Assembly: GCF_025398275.1 (NCBI RefSeq)
Contig: NZ_JAODOR010000010.1
Location: 124,001-188,000 of the forward strand
Origin: Microbacterium memoriense
Lineage (GTDB): Bacteria > Actinomycetota > Actinomycetes > Actinomycetales > Microbacteriaceae
Reading direction: 5' to 3'
DNA length: 64,000 bases
Shown here: positions 55,499 to 63,191 of the stretch, piece by piece
How positions within the stretch are numbered: position 1 is the stretch's first letter
How the letters are laid out: each line of letters starts with the position of its first letter
Translations under genes and position numbers: made by a program
The notes under the pieces: generated by a model
Database searches by the model: none
What the model saw: the letters and a program-made list of their open reading frames with translations, nothing else
Told to the model about the DNA's origin: nothing

Positions 55499-56316
55499 TT
55501 GATAGCCCCCGTGATGCCCTGCGCGAACTGACGCTGGAGGATGAAGAAGATCACCATCGTCGGCAGCGACGCCAGCAGCACGCCGAGCATGAGCACGCCG
55601 TAGTCGACGACGTAGCCGCCACCGAGGTTGGCGATGAGCATCGGCATCGTGAAGATGTCACCGCTGATGAGGATCACCTTCGGCCAGAGGAAGTTGTTCC
55701 ACGCCATCATGAAGGTGATCACGGCCGCCGCGGCGAACGTCGCCTTCATCGTCGGAATGTAGATACGCGCGTAGATCGCGACCTCGCTCAGCCCATCGAT
55801 GCGCGCAGCTTCGATGATCTCGTGCGGGAACGACCGCGACGACTGGCGGAACAGCATGATCAGGAACGGTGTCGAGATCGCCGGGATGATGACAGCCCAA
55901 ATCGAGTTGATCATGCCGACCCGAGCGAACAGCTGGAACAGCGGGATCATCGTCGCGGCGAACGGGATCATCAGCGCCAGCAGCAGCACCGCCATCAGGC
56001 GGTCCTTGCCCTTGGAGTGGAAGACCTCGAAGCCGTAGCCGGCAAGCGAGCAGAGGATCAAGGCGAGGACCGTGGTGCCGATCGCGATGTAGAACGAGGT
56101 CGCCATCGCACCCCAGACATCCTGAGCGGCGAACAGCTTGCTGATGTTGTTCATCAGCTCGCCGCCCGGCAACATGCTCGAGCCCAAGACGGCGGCGCTC
56201 GTGTTGGTCGACGAGACGACCATGAAGTACAGCGGGAACAGGGAGAACAGTGCCCAGATCGACAGGAACAGGTACCCCGGGAGGCCGCGGAAGCGTCGCT
56301 TAGTCACGCTTGTCAC
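55495..56316 (-). CDS. Carbohydrate ABC transporter permease, MalG type
   Basis: A 273-residue inner-membrane protein with six predicted helices. The cytoplasmic EAA loop, which contacts the ATPase, reads EIIEAARIDGLSEVAIYARI near residue 175. N-terminal RGLPGYLFLSIWALFSLFPLYF is typical of LacG/MalG proteins. No gene for the ATPase is present in this operon; a shared MsiK-like ATPase encoded elsewhere, common in actinobacteria, is likely. Overlaps the first permease gene by 17 bases. Confidence 0.92.
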   Translation of the reverse strand: MTSVTKRRFRGLPGYLFLSIWALFSLFPLYFMVVSSTNTSAAVLGSSMLPGGELMNNISKLFAAQDVWGAMATSFYIAIGTTVLALILCSLAGYGFEVFHSKGKDRLMAVLLLALMIPFAATMIPLFQLFARVGMINSIWAVIIPAISTPFLIMLFRQSSRSFPHEIIEAARIDGLSEVAIYARIYIPTMKATFAAAAVITFMMAWNNFLWPKVILISGDIFTMPMLIANLGGGYVVDYGVLMLGVLLASLPTMVIFFILQRQFAQGITGAIK

Positions 56317-57268
56317 CGACTTTCATCTGAATCAGGGCGAGGATCGCGACGAGGATCAAGATCACGTACGAGATCGCCGCGGCGTAGCCGAAGTTCGGGT
56401 TCTTCTGGAAGGAGACTTCGTAGAGATAGTGCGACATCGACATCGTGTGGTAAGCCGGACCACCGAGGGTCAGGGCCCACGACTCATCGAACAGTTGCAG
56501 CGTCCCGTTGGTCGACAGGATCGCGGTGAACACGATCATCGGCTTCAGCTGCGGCACGGTGACGTTCCAGAACACCTGCCAGGCGTTCGCGCCGTCCATG
56601 CGGGCGGCTTCGATGCTCGAGTAGTCGACGTTCTGGAGAGCGGCCAGGTAGAACACCATGTTGTAGCCGGTCCAGCGCCAGATGAGTCCGAGGATCAGCA
56701 CGGCGCGAGCAGTGTCGACCTGACCGAGCCAGTTGACCGGATCCTGGAGCACGCCGATGCCGGTGAGCATGTCGTTGACGAAACCGTCCGTCGCGAACAG
56801 CGTCCGGAACACCAGCGAGTACGACACGAGCGAGACGGCGACGGGAAGGAAGATCGCCGTGCGCCAGAATGCTTTGAACTTCAGCTTCGGGTTGTTCAGC
56901 AGGTTCGCGAGGACCATCGCCAGGATCAGCATGATCGGCACCTGGATGATCAGGTACAGGAACGTGTTGAACATCGTGAGCTTGAAGATCTCATCGCTCA
57001 GCATGCGTTCGAAGTTGTACCAGAGCGGGTCAGCCCAATCGAGCCGGCTGCCTCGACCTGTCTGCAATGACAGGAAGAACGCCTGGATCATCGGGATGAA
57101 GCTCACCACGAAGATCATCAGGGAGGCGGGGAGGAGGAACACCCAGCCGGTGAGGTTCCGGCGCCTCGAGCCGGTGAGCCACGGCTTCTTCGAGCCGATG
57201 TAATTGTCTAGCGGTGGCGCTTCTTTCTTGCGCGCGGACCGCGACAGAGCGGTCGTATCAGTAGGCAC
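56300..57268 (-). CDS. Carbohydrate ABC transporter permease, MalF type
   Basis: A 322-residue membrane protein with six core helices and a hydrophilic N-terminus (RSARKKEAPPLDNYIGSKKP). The EAA loop is IEAARMDGANAWQVFWNVTVP near residue 220. RRNLTGWVFLLPASLMIFVVSFIPM starts the membrane part, as in LacF proteins. Forms a heterodimer with the following permease. It lies 79 bases after the binding-protein gene, a gap that contains a strong hairpin likely to reduce its expression relative to the binding protein. Confidence 0.92.
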   Translation of the reverse strand: MPTDTTALSRSARKKEAPPLDNYIGSKKPWLTGSRRRNLTGWVFLLPASLMIFVVSFIPMIQAFFLSLQTGRGSRLDWADPLWYNFERMLSDEIFKLTMFNTFLYLIIQVPIMLILAMVLANLLNNPKLKFKAFWRTAIFLPVAVSLVSYSLVFRTLFATDGFVNDMLTGIGVLQDPVNWLGQVDTARAVLILGLIWRWTGYNMVFYLAALQNVDYSSIEAARMDGANAWQVFWNVTVPQLKPMIVFTAILSTNGTLQLFDESWALTLGGPAYHTMSMSHYLYEVSFQKNPNFGYAAAISYVILILVAILALIQMKVGDKRD

Positions 57269-57307
57269 CGTCGATCTCGCTTTCGTCTATGGGTGGGCAA
57301 TGCCAGT

Positions 57308-57339
57308 GTGGCCGGGGAGGGTGAACCCTCCCCGGCCAC
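57308..57339 (-). terminator. Intra-operon hairpin between binding-protein and permease genes
   Basis: GTGGCCGGGGAGGG (57308-57321) pairs perfectly over 14 bp with 57326-57339 around TGAA. It sits 8 bases after the binding-protein stop. Such hairpins after the first gene of sugar transporter operons usually protect the upstream mRNA and cause partial termination, which gives an excess of binding protein over permeases. Confidence 0.8.
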
Positions 57340-57347
57340 GAGGGGCA

Positions 57348-58661
57348 TTACTGCATTGCGAACTCGACGTTGGCCTGAGCCTCGGCCAGAGCGGCGTCAC
57401 GGTCGCCGCCGCCGATGATCTTCGTCATCGCTGCGCTGACCGCGTCGCGGCCCTCGTAGTAGTAGGCGCCCGTGTTGTTGCTGGGAACCTCGGCACCGAA
57501 CGCGACGACCTCCTGGAAGATCGGCTGTCCGCCGAAGAACTCGACCGGCTCCGCGTAGACGGGGCTGTCACCGGCGGGGATCCAGTTGGCGACCGCACCG
57601 GCCACGGGGAGGATCGTGTCGTACAGCTCGGTCGAACCGGCGAACGTCTCGGCGAGGAACTTCTCGGCGAGCTCGGTGTTGCCGGTCGAGCTGAGCGCCC
57701 ACGACGATCCACCGTTGGCGGAGTAGTTCGTCGCACCGTCGATGCCGTCGAGCTTGGGCAGATTGGTGATGGCCCACTTGCCGGACTGGTCAGCCGCCGT
57801 CTGGATCGAACCGACGATCCAGATGCCGTTGACCGTGCCACCGACAGCGCCGTTGACCAGCGTGCCGATGTACTCGTCCCAGGAGTTGACCTCGAGGAGA
57901 ACGCCCGACTCGACCAGCTCGGTGTACATGTCGACCGCAGCGTTCAGCGCATCGTTGTCGACGATCGTCGGGTTGCCTTCGTCGTCGAACAGGCTGGCGC
58001 CGGCCGACTGCAGCATCATGACGGGGAGGTCGGCGGAGCCGGCCTGACCCGACAGCAGCGGCTGACCGGTCTTGGCAAAGACGTCCTTGCCAATCGTGAG
58101 GTATTCGTCCCACGTGATGTCGGTGAAGTCATCGACCGTGTAGCCGGCCTGCTCGAGGACGTCGGTGCGGAGTGCGGTGACGGCGGTACCCGAGTCGAAC
58201 GGCACACCGAAGTTCTCACCATCGATCGTGGAGTAGTCCACCACCGAGGTCGGGAACTCGGAGAAGTCGACCGCATCCGTCGTGAACGGGCTGAAGAGGT
58301 CCGGGTAGTTCAGGACGTTCTTCTGGTACGCGTTGTTCTGCATGAGGAAGATGTCGGGCAGCTCGTCGAACGCCTGCGACTGCGCGATCGTGGTGAGCTT
58401 GGTCTGCAGGTCATCCCACGTGACCTCGACGATGTCGAGCTCGAAGTCGGGGTTCTCCGCCTGGTAGACCTTCTCGGCCTCTTCCATCGCGTAGATGTTG
58501 AACGCCGGGTCCCAGGCCCAGACGGTCAGCTTGTTGTCGCCGCCGGCGTCGCCGCCACCGTCACCGGCATCGCCGGTTCCTCCGCTGCAGGCAGCGAGCG
58601 TCAACGCGAGGGGCAGGCCCAGCGCGAGCGTCATGGCTGTGCGCTTGGTGGATCGTTGCAT
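57348..58661 (-). CDS. Extracellular sugar-binding lipoprotein of the beta-galactoside ABC transporter
   Basis: A 437-residue substrate-binding protein. The lipobox LTLAAC places the lipidated Cys at residue 25, followed by a Gly/Asp-rich flexible linker (SGGTGDAGDGGGDAGGDN) and a family 1 binding-protein fold (LTVWAWDPAFNIYAMEEAEK, ANWIPAGDSPVY). The ATG at 58661 has AAGGA eight bases upstream and gives a proper signal peptide; the frame is open farther upstream through the operator. First gene of the operon. The ligand is inferred (lactose or another beta-galactoside) from the linked lacZ. Confidence 0.93.
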   Translation of the reverse strand: MQRSTKRTAMTLALGLPLALTLAACSGGTGDAGDGGGDAGGDNKLTVWAWDPAFNIYAMEEAEKVYQAENPDFELDIVEVTWDDLQTKLTTIAQSQAFDELPDIFLMQNNAYQKNVLNYPDLFSPFTTDAVDFSEFPTSVVDYSTIDGENFGVPFDSGTAVTALRTDVLEQAGYTVDDFTDITWDEYLTIGKDVFAKTGQPLLSGQAGSADLPVMMLQSAGASLFDDEGNPTIVDNDALNAAVDMYTELVESGVLLEVNSWDEYIGTLVNGAVGGTVNGIWIVGSIQTAADQSGKWAITNLPKLDGIDGATNYSANGGSSWALSSTGNTELAEKFLAETFAGSTELYDTILPVAGAVANWIPAGDSPVYAEPVEFFGGQPIFQEVVAFGAEVPSNNTGAYYYEGRDAVSAAMTKIIGGGDRDAALAEAQANVEFAMQ

Positions 58662-58812
58662 CGATCGAATCCTTCCGTGATTCTCTTGGTTGTCGAGTTC
58701 CCCCGACGGTTCGCCCCCGGGCGAGGGCACCGCTGTACGGAGGGAAGTGCGGCTTCGAGAATCACGGATGCTGCTGTGCATCCAAAGGCTCCTCGTCGAG
58801 CACGTCTCCGCT

Positions 58813-58826
58813 TGTTATCGGTAACA
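58813..58826. promoter_or_regulatory. LacI-type operator of the beta-galactoside operon
   Basis: TGTTATCGGTAACA is a 14-bp palindrome with central CG and one mismatched pair, about 150 bases upstream of the binding-protein start codon. A half site TTGTTACC occurs at 58869-58876. The operon's own LacI protein is the obvious ligand. Confidence 0.7.
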
Positions 58827-58886
58827 CGGTAGCACTGGGAACGTCACCATGACAGTGTTTGCGCGGAATTGTTACCTTTCCCGATT

Positions 58887-58908
58887 TTCCCGCGTCTTTC
58901 CGCGGGAA
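58887..58908. other. 8-bp stem-loop in the leader of the LysE gene
   Basis: TTCCCGCG (58887-58894) and CGCGGGAA (58901-58908) pair perfectly around TCTTTC, 20 bases before the GTG start of the LysE-family gene. It could affect translation or be part of a regulator site; nothing further can be said. Confidence 0.35.
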
Positions 58909-58928
58909 TCCGTCGTTACGCTGGGCCC

Positions 58929-59567
58929 GTGGTCCCTCTCGACAACCTTTTGGCCTTCATCGCTGCCGCGATCGTGCTCATCATGATCCCTGGACCCGCG
59001 GTGCTGTTCTCGGTCGGCCGGACGCTCACCCTCGGTCGCCGGGGCGGATTGCTCAGCGTCGCCGGGGTCACCCTCGCGCTCATCCCGATCGTCGCGCTGG
59101 TCGCGGCCGGGGTCGGCGCGATCATCGCACAGTCGCTCGCACTGTTCACCGTGCTGAAGATCGCCGGGGCGCTGTACCTCATGTACTTGGGCGTTCAGGC
59201 GATCCGTCACCGGCGCGATGCCGCCGCCGACGTCACCTCGACCGCACTGCCGGCATCCCCCGCCCGTCAGCTCTGGCAGGGATTCGTCGTCGGGATCACC
59301 AATCCGAAGACGCTCGCCTTCTTCGTCGCGGTGCTCCCGCAGTTCGTCGATCTGCAGACGGGCTCGGTCTCGCTGCAGATGCTCGAACTCGGCCTCGTCT
59401 TCGCGATGATCGCTTTGGTGTCCGATTCGATCTGGGTGTTCATGGCCGCCGGCGCTCGGGCGTGGTTCGCCCGGTCACCGCGTCGCATCGAGACACTGAC
59501 CGCAACGGGCGGCGGCATGATGATCGGACTCGGTGCGATCCTGCTCGTGACCGGCCCCGAGCACTGA
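58929..59567 (+). CDS. LysE/RhtB-family amino acid exporter
   Basis: A 212-residue membrane protein with about six helices. The family pattern PGPAVLFSVGRTLTLGRRGG near residue 22 (the conserved PGP...G.R.G loop after the first helix) and GITNPKTLAFFVAVLPQFVD near 125 (NPK motif) are clear. The start is the GTG at 58929, which puts VPLDNLLAFIAAAIVL as the first helix; the longer upstream frame adds a stretch not seen in this family. It exports amino acids or derivatives; substrate unknown. Divergent from the sugar operon. Confidence 0.88.
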   Translation: MVPLDNLLAFIAAAIVLIMIPGPAVLFSVGRTLTLGRRGGLLSVAGVTLALIPIVALVAAGVGAIIAQSLALFTVLKIAGALYLMYLGVQAIRHRRDAAADVTSTALPASPARQLWQGFVVGITNPKTLAFFVAVLPQFVDLQTGSVSLQMLELGLVFAMIALVSDSIWVFMAAGARAWFARSPRRIETLTATGGGMMIGLGAILLVTGPEH

Positions 59568-59607
59568 CCCGGAGCATCCGTTCATCTAGGCGCGAGAGAA
59601 TGGGGCA

Positions 59608-60474
59608 GTGACCTCATCGACTCCCGCCTCCCGTACCGTGTTCATCGACGTCGACGGGACGATCCTCGAACACGGGTCCGTCATCGCCCCCTCGACCGTG
59701 ACCGCGATCCGCACAGCGCGTACGAACGGGCACCTCGTGTACCTCTGCACCGGACGGTCGGCCGGCGATCTCCACCCCTCGGTACGCGCGATCGGTTTCG
59801 ACGGCGCGATCACGAACGGTGGGGCTTTCGCGACGCGCGGGGACGACCTCGTTGTATCGCACCACATGCCGCGAGAGGACGTCGACCGGATGGTCGGCTA
59901 CTTCGAGGAGCACGGCATCCACTACTTCTTGCAGACGAACGAGGCCGTGTACGCGAGCGAAGGTGTCGGTGCGTTCGCGGATGAGTTCTTCCAGCAGCGG
60001 CGCGACCGCCACGATGAGGACCTCCGCCGCCTGGGCCTCGACGTCGACGAAGACCCGTTGCCGGCGCTGAGCTACCGTCCGATCGAGGGCCTCGACTTCG
60101 ATGCCGTGGTCAAAAGCACGTTCATCAGCATGAAGTCCGACACGCTCGCCCACGTCGAGACGGAACTCGGCGAGCGCTTCCACGTGATCCCGGGGTCGAT
60201 TCCGCTGCCCGGCGGATCCAACGGCGAGGTCGCCGTGCGCGGCGTCAACAAGGGCTCGGCGATCCTCGAGGTGCTCGAGCTGCTCGACCGGGGCGTCGAG
60301 GGGACCGTCGGCATCGGCGACAGCTGGAACGACGTCGAGATGTTCGAGGTCGTCGAGACCGCGGTCGCGATGGGCAACGCCGACCCCGAGCTTCAGGCGC
60401 GGGCGGATCACGTCACGACCGATGTGCTCGACGACGGCGTCTGGAACGCTTTCGTCGCCCTCGGCCTCGTCTGA
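59608..60474 (+). CDS. HAD-superfamily phosphatase, Cof-like type
   Basis: A 288-residue hydrolase. Motif I is FIDVDGTILEHG (nucleophile Asp near residue 14), motif II VYLCTGRSAGD (near 48), motif III Lys in GVNKGSAILEVLE (near 208) and motif IV GIGDSWNDVEMFE (near 235). A type IIB cap lies between motifs II and III, as in Cof/YbiV sugar-phosphate phosphatases. Starts with GTG. Substrate unknown, probably sugar or nucleotide monophosphates. Ends 15 bases from the convergent SDR gene with no visible terminator. Confidence 0.9.
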   Translation: MTSSTPASRTVFIDVDGTILEHGSVIAPSTVTAIRTARTNGHLVYLCTGRSAGDLHPSVRAIGFDGAITNGGAFATRGDDLVVSHHMPREDVDRMVGYFEEHGIHYFLQTNEAVYASEGVGAFADEFFQQRRDRHDEDLRRLGLDVDEDPLPALSYRPIEGLDFDAVVKSTFISMKSDTLAHVETELGERFHVIPGSIPLPGGSNGEVAVRGVNKGSAILEVLELLDRGVEGTVGIGDSWNDVEMFEVVETAVAMGNADPELQARADHVTTDVLDDGVWNAFVALGLV

Positions 60475-60489
60475 CCGTCCTGTCGTCGT

Positions 60490-61320
60490 TTAGAGGAAGA
60501 TGTCGGGGAACAGCGCGCTGTCGGGTGTGCCCGGCACCGCGGCGTACCCGGAGAAGTCGGTGACCCCGGCGGCGCGCAGCACGTCCTCGACGATCAGCGT
60601 CTGTCCCGTGTACTCGCGCGCCGGCTGCAGCATGACCGCATAGGCCGCATCGGCGTAGACGTCGGGCGTACGGCTGACCTTCATCATCCGGTCGCCGCCG
60701 AGCGCGAACTGCACGGCGGCGGTCGCGATCGTCGTCTCGGGCCAGAGCGTATTGGCCGCGACTCCGTCTTTCGCGAACTCCGCCGCGAGGCCGAGCGTCG
60801 CCATCGTCATCCCGAACTTGGCCATCGAGTACGCCGTGTGGGCGCCCAGCCAGCGCGGCGTCGTGTTCAGCGGCGGCGAGAGCGACAGGATGTGCGGGTT
60901 CTCGGCATCCTTGAGGATCGGCAGCGCCGCGCGGCTGAGCATGAAGGTTCCCCGCACATTGACGTCCTGCATGAGGTCGTACTTCTTCGCGGCGAGGTCG
61001 AGCGAGCCGGAGAGGTCGATCACCGACGCGTTGTTGACGACGATGTCGATGCCGCCGAACTCGCCCTGCGTCTTCAGGACCGCCTCGGTGATGTCGTCGT
61101 CATTGCGGACATCGCCGACGATCGGAAGCGCCTGCCCGCCCGCGGCGCGGATCTGCTCGGCGGCCGAGTGCACGGTGCCCTCGAGTTTCGGATGCGGGGT
61201 GTCGGTCTTGGCCATCAACGCGATATTGGCGCCATCGCGCGCGGCGCGCAGCGCGATCGCGAGCCCGATCCCCCGACTACCACCGGACATCAGGATCGTC
61301 TTGCCGGCGAGGGTGCTCAT
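60490..61320 (-). CDS. Short-chain dehydrogenase, HSDL2-like
   Basis: A 276-residue NAD(P)-dependent SDR. The cofactor loop is LMSGGSRGIGLAIALRAARDG (near residue 10), NNASVIDLSG marks the NNAG strand (near 105) and the active-site Tyr/Lys are in HTAYSMAKFGMT (near 170). The specific ALMAKTDTPHPKLEGTVHSA segment after strand 2 is typical of the HSDL2 branch, found in fatty-acid operons. Its start overlaps the hydratase stop (ATGA). Last gene of a three-gene oxidation operon. Confidence 0.9.
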   Translation of the reverse strand: MSTLAGKTILMSGGSRGIGLAIALRAARDGANIALMAKTDTPHPKLEGTVHSAAEQIRAAGGQALPIVGDVRNDDDITEAVLKTQGEFGGIDIVVNNASVIDLSGSLDLAAKKYDLMQDVNVRGTFMLSRAALPILKDAENPHILSLSPPLNTTPRWLGAHTAYSMAKFGMTMATLGLAAEFAKDGVAANTLWPETTIATAAVQFALGGDRMMKVSRTPDVYADAAYAVMLQPAREYTGQTLIVEDVLRAAGVTDFSGYAAVPGTPDSALFPDIFL

Positions 61321-62099
61321 GCGGTCTCCTTGGGTGCGGTCTTGGCGGATGCGGCCGCGAACCCCGCGACGCGGGCCCGCGACTCGGGGGTGTCGAAGGC
61401 GGCGCCGATCGAGCGGGCCTCGTCGCCGAGATTGTCGGCGAAGGAACGGCGGGCTCCCGCGCGGATCAGGCGCTTGGCCTGGCCGAACGCGGCCGTCGCG
61501 TGGGTGATCCAGAACGCGGCGATCTCCGCGCCGCGGGCGGCTGGATCGTCGGCCACCTCGGCGATCAGACCCCAGTCGAGAGCGGTCGCGGCGTCGATCG
61601 TCTCGTCCTGGAGGAGGAGGCGGAGCGCCCGCGTCTGCCCGATCGCCGCCGGCAGCAGCGTCGAGACACCGAGGTCCGGAGTGAGGCCGATGTTGGCGTA
61701 CCTGCTGACGAACTTCGCGCGCGGCGCGGCCACGATGTAGTCGGCCGTCAGCATCAGACCGAGTCCACCGCCCGCCACCGCTCCGTGGACGACGGCGACG
61801 AGGGGCTTGTCCGATTCCACGAACGTGCGGATCCCGTCGTGGATGCGGTGCGCCGCGGCGGTCACGTCTGCCCCGACCGCGCCGCTCGTCGCCATCTCGA
61901 CGACGTCACCGCCGGCGCAGAAGGCCGGTCCGGCGGCGTCGAGGATCACGGCGCCGACGGTCTCGTCGGACGTGATCTCGTGGGCGAGATCACGCCAGCG
62001 GCCACCCATCTCGAACCCCATGGCATTGAGGCTCGCGGGTCGGTTGAACGTCAGACGCGCGAGCGCACCCTCACGCGTGTAGATGATCGAGTCGGTCAT
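61317..62099 (-). CDS. Enoyl-CoA hydratase/isomerase family protein
   Basis: A 260-residue crotonase-fold enzyme. Oxyanion elements are PAFCAGGDVVEMA near residue 65 and VHGAVAGGGLGLMLTADYIV near 105. At the usual catalytic Glu positions it has GGGLGLM and NIGLTPDLGVS, that is Gly and Asp, so it is more likely an isomerase or other crotonase-type enzyme than a standard hydratase. The ATG at 62099 has AAGGAG eight bases upstream. Located between two SDR genes in the same direction. Confidence 0.87.
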   Translation of the reverse strand: MTDSIIYTREGALARLTFNRPASLNAMGFEMGGRWRDLAHEITSDETVGAVILDAAGPAFCAGGDVVEMATSGAVGADVTAAAHRIHDGIRTFVESDKPLVAVVHGAVAGGGLGLMLTADYIVAAPRAKFVSRYANIGLTPDLGVSTLLPAAIGQTRALRLLLQDETIDAATALDWGLIAEVADDPAARGAEIAAFWITHATAAFGQAKRLIRAGARRSFADNLGDEARSIGAAFDTPESRARVAGFAAASAKTAPKETA

Positions 62100-62130
62100 G
62101 CCGCTGTCTCCTTGTCGAGCTGTTCCCGGT

Positions 62131-62222
62131 CCGTATTCAGTCCGGCCGATGTGGGTTGCCCGTGCCGGTGGCGGATTCGCGCGGCCACGGCCGGGGCGCC
62201 CCCGCACGCAGACTGAATACGG
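62131..62222. repeat. Inverted repeat with 12-bp arms between two oxidation genes
   Basis: CCGTATTCAGTC (62131-62142) and GACTGAATACGG (62211-62222) are perfect complements 68 bases apart. TCCGGCCGAT directly after the left arm recalls the centre of the palindromes at 7014 and 22969. It lies in the 166-base gap between an SDR gene and the crotonase gene on the minus strand. Confidence 0.65.
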
Positions 62223-62265
62223 AACGCGGAGGTAGGGGTGAAAGTGGAGGTGACAGCGACGACGG

Positions 62266-63027
62266 TCACTTCGGCGCCATCCGGATGGCGCCGTCGAGAC
62301 GGATCGTCTCGCCGTTGAGATAGCCGTTGTCGACGATGTGCATCACGAGCGCCGCGTATTCGTCCGGGCGGCCGAGCCGGGCGGGGTAGGGAACCTGTTC
62401 GCCGAGGCTCGTCTGAGCGGCTTCGGGAAGACCCGCGAGCATCGGCGTCTCCATGATCCCGGGCGCGACAGTGCAGACACGGATGCCGTATCGAGCCAAC
62501 TCCCGCGCAATCGGCAGCGTCATCGCGTGTACGCCGCCCTTGCTCGCCGCGTAGGCGGGCTGGCCGATCTGACCGTCGAAGGCCGCGACGGATGCTGTGT
62601 TCACGATCACGCCGCGGTCTCCGCCGTCGGTGGGTTCGGTCTGCGCCATCGCCGCCGAGGCCTGAGCGATGACGTTGTAGCTGCCGATGAGGTTGACGCG
62701 AACGATCTTCTCGAAATGGGCGAGATCGGTCGGCGCGCCGTCGCGGTCCAGCACCTTGGCGGGCGGGGCGATTCCCGCGCAATTCACGACGACGCGAAGG
62801 GGTCCCTGCGCGACCGCGACAGCGACGGCAGCGGCGACCTGAGCGGGATCAGTGACATCGGCCGGGGCGAACGTCCCGCCGAGTTCCTCCCCGCGATCGG
62901 CTCCGGCTGAGGAGGGGAGATCGATGATGACGACGTGCGCTCCGCGCGCAGCCAACTGTCGCGCAGTGGCGAGGCCCAGTCCGCTCGCGCCACCCGTGAC
63001 CAGGGCGGATGCTCCAGCGATCTCCAT
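62266..63027 (-). CDS. 3-hydroxyacyl-CoA dehydrogenase-like SDR (HSD17B10 type)
   Basis: A 253-residue NAD-dependent [23 protein letters not shown] starts the Rossmann fold, [10 protein letters not shown] (near residue 85) marks the NAG strand and [20 protein letters not shown] (near 155) holds the catalytic Tyr and Lys. [17 protein letters not shown] and the [20 protein letters not shown] insertion match type 10 hydroxyacyl-CoA dehydrogenases acting in fatty-acid and isoleucine breakdown. GAAGGAGAG precedes the start. First gene of the operon with the crotonase and HSDL2-like genes. Confidence 0.9.
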   Translation of the reverse strand: MEIAGASALVTGGASGLGLATARQLAARGAHVVIIDLPSSAGADRGEELGGTFAPADVTDPAQVAAAVAVAVAQGPLRVVVNCAGIAPPAKVLDRDGAPTDLAHFEKIVRVNLIGSYNVIAQASAAMAQTEPTDGGDRGVIVNTASVAAFDGQIGQPAYAASKGGVHAMTLPIARELARYGIRVCTVAPGIMETPMLAGLPEAAQTSLGEQVPYPARLGRPDEYAALVMHIVDNGYLNGETIRLDGAIRMAPK

Positions 63028-63060
63028 GTGTGCTCTCCTTCGAACTCGCCGCTCAGCCTA

Positions 63061-63075
63061 CGCGATGACATCGCG
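63061..63075. promoter_or_regulatory. Palindrome upstream of the acyl-CoA oxidation operon
   Basis: CGCGATG-A-CATCGCG has perfect 7-bp arms with a one-base centre and lies 34 bases before the first start codon of the minus-strand operon. Size and position suit an operator; no regulator gene is adjacent. Confidence 0.45.
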
Positions 63076-63092
63076 TATCAGTATCCTCGGTA

Positions 63093-63179
63093 CTGAGTCC
63101 CGGCCTCATCGCCGCATACGGCGTCGACCCGGATCACGAACGCCTCACCTACGACCGCGACCTCTGGAACGCGACCTGA
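63093..63179 (+). pseudogene. C-terminal remnant of an aminoglycoside phosphotransferase-like gene
   Basis: This short frame ends with SPGLIAAYGVDPDHERLTYD then RDLWNAT and a TGA. The AYGVDPDxERLxYYRxLWDAT pattern is the usual C-terminus of APH(3')/kanamycin kinase-like phosphotransferases. No start codon or N-terminal part exists upstream: the frame runs into the promoter of the divergent SDR operon. The gene has been lost except for its last about 28 codons. Confidence 0.5.
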
Positions 63180-63191
63180 CCGGCCGCGGGA

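Noticed and set aside
57348..58781. Longer start for the sugar-binding protein
   Set aside because: The 40 extra residues are hydrophilic and would bury the signal peptide and lipobox; ATG 58661 has a ribosome-binding site.
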